DNA from: Pseudonocardia kujensis
Lineage (GTDB): Bacteria; Actinomycetota; Actinomycetes; Mycobacteriales; Pseudonocardiaceae
DNA length: 62,365 bases
Direction: 5' to 3'
Assembly: GCF_021283305.1 (NCBI RefSeq)
Contig: NZ_JAJSOK010000042.1
Coordinates: forward strand, 1-62,365
Below the pieces are notes generated by a model. The model did not search any database. It saw only the letters and a program-made list of their open reading frames with translations, and was not told the origin of the DNA. Below, piece by piece: positions 58,809 through 62,365 of the stretch (position 1 is its first letter; each line of letters opens with the position of its first letter). Both the position numbers and the translations under genes were made by a program.

Positions 58809-59781
58809 AGCGGATCCTCGGGTCCAGGACCCCGTAGAGGAGGTCGGCGATCAGGTTGAAGGCGATCACCACGGTCGCCGCGAGCAGCAGCCAGGAGGCC
58901 GTCGCGTAGACGTCGTTGGTCCGGATGGCGGTGAGCAGGTAGTCGCCCATGCCCTTCCACTGGAAGACGGTCTCGGTGACGACGGCGCCGCCGATGATCG
59001 ACGCGATGTCCAGCGCGGTCACGGTGGTCAGCGGGATCAGGGCGGTGCGCAGCCCGTGCTTGACCATCACGGTGCGCCGGGGCAGGCCCTTGGCCCGGGC
59101 CAGCCGGACGTAGTCCGAGTTCATCACCTCGAGCATCGAGGCCCGGGTGAACCGGCTCCAGGCGGCGTAGGAGATCAGCGCCAGCGAGATCGTCGGCAGG
59201 ATCATGTGCCCGATGATGTCCACGACGTAGGGCCCGGCCCCCCGCGGTGGAGGAACGGACGACTGGCCGATCGTGTAGATCGCCTGGGTACCCAGGGCGC
59301 TGTTGAACGAGATGCCCGCCTGCTTGAGCAGGATCGCGAACCAGAACGCCGGCATGGCGAGGAACAGGAAGCCGACGAACGTCGCCGCGTAGTCGAACTT
59401 CGAGTACTGCTTGACGGCCGTCAGGACGCCGATCACCACTGCGAGGATCAGCGCGATCAACATGGCCAGCGCGATCAGCCGGATGGTGACCAGGAACCGG
59501 TCGCCGAGGTCGTGGCCGATGTTCGCCGTGGACACGACCGACGGGCCGAAGTCCCCGGTGAAGATCCCGCCGAGCCACGAGAAGTACCGCTGGAGCAGCG
59601 GCTGGTCGAGGTGCAGGCGGACGTACTCTGCGTCGATCACGTTCTGCGGAGCGGGCGGGTTCTTCTCCCGCAGCGGCGCGAGGGGGTCCGCCGACGCGGA
59701 GCCCAGCGCGAAGATGATGAACGACGAGACGATCAGGACCGGTATCGAGTACAGGATCCTGCGCACGGCGAAGGCGAGCAT
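58801..59781 (-). CDS. dppB: Peptide ABC transporter permease (DppB type)
   Basis: 326 residues with six transmembrane helices, the first at ~8-28 (RRILYSIPVLIVSSFIIFALG). The EAA loop is LARAKGLPRRTVMVKHGLRTALIP. An unusual ~15-residue Pro/Gly-rich external insert (SSVPPPRGAGPYVVD) lies near 198-212. It forms the peptide channel with DppC. Confidence 0.9.
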   Translation of the reverse strand: MLAFAVRRILYSIPVLIVSSFIIFALGSASADPLAPLREKNPPAPQNVIDAEYVRLHLDQPLLQRYFSWLGGIFTGDFGPSVVSTANIGHDLGDRFLVTIRLIALAMLIALILAVVIGVLTAVKQYSKFDYAATFVGFLFLAMPAFWFAILLKQAGISFNSALGTQAIYTIGQSSVPPPRGAGPYVVDIIGHMILPTISLALISYAAWSRFTRASMLEVMNSDYVRLARAKGLPRRTVMVKHGLRTALIPLTTVTALDIASIIGGAVVTETVFQWKGMGDYLLTAIRTNDVYATASWLLLAATVVIAFNLIADLLYGVLDPRIRYA

Positions 59782-59871
59782 GCGGATGTGCTTCTTCCGA
59801 CTCGTGGTGGGAGCACGGTCCGCTCCGAGCGTGGCCGGGCGGGCCGCCGTCTGAGCAGGGTAACCCCGCAG

Positions 59872-59923
59872 GCGGGCCCGGGCCGCGCGGCCGACTCGTG
59901 GTCGGCCCGCTCCCCGGGCCCGC
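59872..59923 (-). terminator. Intra-operon hairpin between dppA and dppB
   Basis: Outer 11-bp arms GCGGGCCCGGG (59872-59882) and CCCGGGCCCGC (59913-59923), and an inner 6-bp stem GGCCGA/TCGGCC with a seven-base loop. Located 14 bases after the dppA stop in a 156-bp gap. Such hairpins commonly let binding-protein mRNA accumulate above that of the permease genes. Confidence 0.75.
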
Positions 59924-59937
59924 CTCCGGTTCTCACG

Positions 59938-61674
59938 TCACGAGCCGGAGCGGATGCCCCACTCGGCGGTGTTGTAGGTGATCCCGTCGAGCGACGCGTT
60001 GTTGCGCACGTTGCCCAGCGTGTTCTGCACCGCGGCCAGGGTCGGCTTCTGGTACAGCGGCAGGACGTAGGCGTCCTCGGCCATGATCTTGTCGGCCTGG
60101 TTCAGCTTGGCCCGGGCGTCGTTGATGTCGGTCGACGCCGCGGCCTCGTTGATCAGCTGGTCCGTGGTCGGGTTGACGTACTTGCCGTAGTTCGAGCCGG
60201 AGTTCGACAGCCACAGCTGCTGCGCGCCGCCGAACGGCGCCGGCGACATGATCCAGCCGAACACGATGACGTCGTAGTCACCCGAGCTGGTGGTCGTGCC
60301 CAGGCTGTCCGTCGTCGAGATCTCGACGTTCACGCCGAGCTGCTTCGCGTACTGCTGGAACAGCTCGCACTCGGTCTGCCGGACCGCGTTGCCCACGGTG
60401 TAGCGCATCCGCAGGGCCGGCACGGGCTGCCCGTTCGGCGCGACCAGCGCGGTGCCCACGCCGGTGTACCCGGCGTCGGTGAGGACCTTCTTGGCCCGCT
60501 CGACGTCGCCCGAGCCCTGCCCGGTGGCGGTCAGGTTGTCCTGGTAGCCGTCCTGCTGCGGCACGAACATCTTGTTCTGCAGCGGCTTGATGTCCGGGTT
60601 GAACTGACCGACCGTCTTCGCGATGACGTCCTGCGTGTTCACGGCGATGTAGAGCGCCTGGCGCAGCGCCTTGTCGGCCAGGAACGGGTTCTTCAGGTTG
60701 AAGTCGAAGTGCTCCCACGACAGCCCGGCCGCCTGCGCGTTCGAGACGTTCGGGATGTTGTTGAGCTGGTTGACGATGTCGACCTGCGGCTGCGGGAACA
60801 GCGCCTGGACCTCGTTGTTCTGCAGGGCCAGCGGCTCCTGCGTGGCGTCGGTGATCACGCGGATCACCAGCCGCTCGAGCTTCGGCTTGGTGGCGCCGTA
60901 CCACGCCGGGTTCGGGACCAGCGTCAGCGCGACGTTGTCCTGCCAGTTCTCGACCTTGAACGGGCCGGCGGAGTAGCTGGGCACCGTCTTGCCGAACCAG
61001 TCGAACGCCGCGGCGAGGCCGTCGGGCGAGTTCAGGTCACCCTGCTGCGCGCCGAGGTGGGCCGGGTACAGCGGGGCGGCCGAGTTGAAGAGGCTCTGCC
61101 AGTCCGTGTACGGCTTCGCCAGGGTGACCGTGACGGTCTTCCCGCCGTCCGAGCCGGTCACCGCGGTGATCTGGTCGTAGCCGCCGTTGCCGGCCGTCTC
61201 GCAGGCCGGGCAGTCACGGCCGTTCTGCCACTTCCAGCTCATGGCGAAGTCGTCCGCGGTGACGGGCGTGCCGTCGTCCCACGTCGCGGCCGGCTTGATC
61301 TTGTAGACGATCGTCGTCGGGTTCGTGAGGTCGGCCGAGTCCAGCAGGTCCGTGTTCAGGGTCGGCTTGAGGTCGGGCGAGGTGTAGAAGGCGTACGTGA
61401 CCATCGGCTTGATGGCCATGCCGGTCCAGTCGACGTTGCCCTCGGACGAGATGACGTTCCAGTTGTCGATGTTCTTCTCGGACGCCAGGGTCACCGTCCC
61501 GCCCTGCTGCAGCTGGTCCGCCGGGACGCTGTTGCAGGTGTTCGGGTTGGTGCTGCAGTCCCCGTACACCCCGCCCGAGCTGCCGCCGGCGCCACCGCCG
61601 CCACCGCAGGCCGCAAGGACAAGCGTCGCCGCCGCGGCGACCGCTGCGGCCGCGGCCGCCCTCGTTCTCTTCAT
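59938..61674 (-). CDS. dppA: Peptide ABC transporter substrate-binding lipoprotein (DppA type)
   Basis: 578 residues from ATG at 61674. The signal peptide KRTRAAAAAAVAAAATLVLAAC ends in a lipobox Cys. A Gly/Ser linker follows, then the SBP_bac_5 fold (YKIKPAATWDDGTPVTADDFAMSWKW; FNLKNPFLADKALRQALYIAVN). Two extra cysteines near residues 155-158 (CPAC) are unusual. It binds extracellular peptides or similar ligands for DppBCDF and is the first gene of the operon. Confidence 0.9.
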   Translation of the reverse strand: MKRTRAAAAAAVAAAATLVLAACGGGGGAGGSSGGVYGDCSTNPNTCNSVPADQLQQGGTVTLASEKNIDNWNVISSEGNVDWTGMAIKPMVTYAFYTSPDLKPTLNTDLLDSADLTNPTTIVYKIKPAATWDDGTPVTADDFAMSWKWQNGRDCPACETAGNGGYDQITAVTGSDGGKTVTVTLAKPYTDWQSLFNSAAPLYPAHLGAQQGDLNSPDGLAAAFDWFGKTVPSYSAGPFKVENWQDNVALTLVPNPAWYGATKPKLERLVIRVITDATQEPLALQNNEVQALFPQPQVDIVNQLNNIPNVSNAQAAGLSWEHFDFNLKNPFLADKALRQALYIAVNTQDVIAKTVGQFNPDIKPLQNKMFVPQQDGYQDNLTATGQGSGDVERAKKVLTDAGYTGVGTALVAPNGQPVPALRMRYTVGNAVRQTECELFQQYAKQLGVNVEISTTDSLGTTTSSGDYDVIVFGWIMSPAPFGGAQQLWLSNSGSNYGKYVNPTTDQLINEAAASTDINDARAKLNQADKIMAEDAYVLPLYQKPTLAAVQNTLGNVRNNASLDGITYNTAEWGIRSGS

Positions 61675-61915
61675 GGACTTCCTCGATCTTCCTCGCCTGT
61701 CCGGACCCGATCGGGCCGCTGGGGACCGGGGCCGTTCGACCCTTGCCGTGGCCGTCCGTGGGTGGGGGGCGGCCGCCCGATCCCTGGGCAACTTAGGAAG
61801 CTCGCAGGTGCGCCCGCCAACGAAGTCGCCGATCGTGACCAAAGGGTGACGTGAGGTGGACAGGGCGACACATCGTGATTACCCTCGAGTAACTTTCGCT
61901 CCGCCGAGGGAGGCC

Positions 61916-62365
61916 TCAACTGACGGGGGCGCTCCACCGTTGCGCTCCGGTGAGCGGTCCCGTCGCCAGGGGTCCGGCACCGAACCCGGTCGCGGCGGCG
62001 CCGGCCGGCGTGCTCACGAGGAGCGACACCTGCTGGAAGAGCGGCAGGGCCGGCAGCTGCGCCCAGAGCACCCGTTCGGCCGTCCCGAGCTGGTTCGGGT
62101 CGGGCACCGCCGCGGCCGCGAGGGACTCCAGCACCGGCTGCAGCGCGGCCGAGCAGAAGCCGTTCGGCAGGGCGGGCGGGGCGGGGAGCGACGGCGTCGG
62201 GTCCGGGCAGCCGTAGTCCGAGGCCAGCTGCGGCCCGAGCGGGCCGCCCACCGCGCGCGGCTGCACCAGGATGTCCGCGCGCACGGTCGAGTTCGGGGCG
62301 GCGGTCCCGCTCGAGGGCGCCGTGGTCGGGGTGGTGGTCGGGGTGGTGGTCGGGGTGGTGGTCGG
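61916..62365 (-). CDS. C-terminal end of an extracytoplasmic substrate-binding protein (possibly LpqW-like), truncated
   Basis: The frame is open to the window edge, so the start is outside; ~149 residues are seen. The visible part begins with a (Pro-Thr-Thr-Thr)n linker, followed by RADILVQPRAVGGPLGPQLASDYGCPD and TAERVLWAQLPALPLFQQVSLLVSTP, which resembles the tail of family-5 binding proteins. LpqW of mycobacteria (Rv1166), a family-5 relative tied to lipoarabinomannan synthesis, lies near mshB, so LpqW is a reasonable guess, not a certainty. Another peptide-binding protein is the alternative. Confidence 0.55.
   Translation of the reverse strand, partial: PTTTPTTTPTTTPTTAPSSGTAAPNSTVRADILVQPRAVGGPLGPQLASDYGCPDPTPSLPAPPALPNGFCSAALQPVLESLAAAAVPDPNQLGTAERVLWAQLPALPLFQQVSLLVSTPAGAAATGFGAGPLATGPLTGAQRWSAPVS

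Overview
The window is very GC-rich (about 70 percent or more), uses GTG and occasionally TTG starts freely, and packs genes with 1-4 bp start/stop overlaps. It encodes mycothiol synthesis (mshB), an actinobacterial SigE/RseA/HtrA/TatB stress block, GlgC/GlgA, GpgS and DUF3117. This points to a mycolata-related actinobacterium, most likely of the Pseudonocardiaceae (inference). From remembered gene order, much of the window is a rearranged version of the M. tuberculosis Rv1166-Rv1239 neighbourhood, interrupted by accessory blocks. I saw no tRNA, rRNA, CRISPR, prophage or insertion sequence.

Layout. 1-3979: the end of a Rieske/DUF5914 protein, a methyltransferase with a long acidic tail, a metallophosphoesterase and a ParB-like protein. 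3989-11199: a sugar/polyol uptake and catabolism operon (isomerase, Gfo/Idh dehydrogenase, Tat-lipoprotein binding protein, permease, ATPase) with a divergent ROK repressor. 11356-15821: a trehalose importer of the LpqY-SugABC type, followed by its usual stress-protein neighbour. 16895-20349: acyl-CoA dehydrogenase and malyl-CoA-lyase-like genes (possible ethylmalonyl-CoA pathway steps) and a PhzF protein. 20413-24212: MgtE-N/CBS protein, DUF1003, MarR and Mrp.

24731-32479 is an accessory catabolic island: GABA-type aminotransferase, AEC transporter, GntR regulator, two Asp/Glu racemase/maleate isomerase paralogues, DUF3830, D-2-hydroxyacid dehydrogenase and amidase. Three promoter regions in it share the palindrome TTGTCGACAA/TTGTTGACAA, so it looks like one GntR regulon for an unidentified substrate. 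Copies of one intergenic repeat family lie at both of its edges. This is the best candidate for an undescribed system here.

32578-37025: tatB, htrA, rseA, sigE and the divergent O-methyltransferase. 37022-45890: glucan and methylglucose-polysaccharide precursor genes (glgC, glgA, gpgS), DNA repair (tagA), folP2-like and two LOG-family genes. 45982-52553: the succinylase branch of lysine synthesis (dapE, dapD, dapC), a 7Fe ferredoxin, an ArsR/SRPBCC pair and a CHAD protein. 52656-55709: GNAT, two membrane or unknown proteins and mshB. 55727-61674: a complete Dpp-type peptide importer. The right end holds the tail of another extracytoplasmic binding protein, possibly LpqW-like.

Three unrelated families of intergenic tandem repeats stand out: a 22-bp-period palindrome (11181 and 22294), a TATGGAACCATA hairpin family (24290 and 32487), and an ~81-bp array with a ~242-bp higher-order period (48176-49060).
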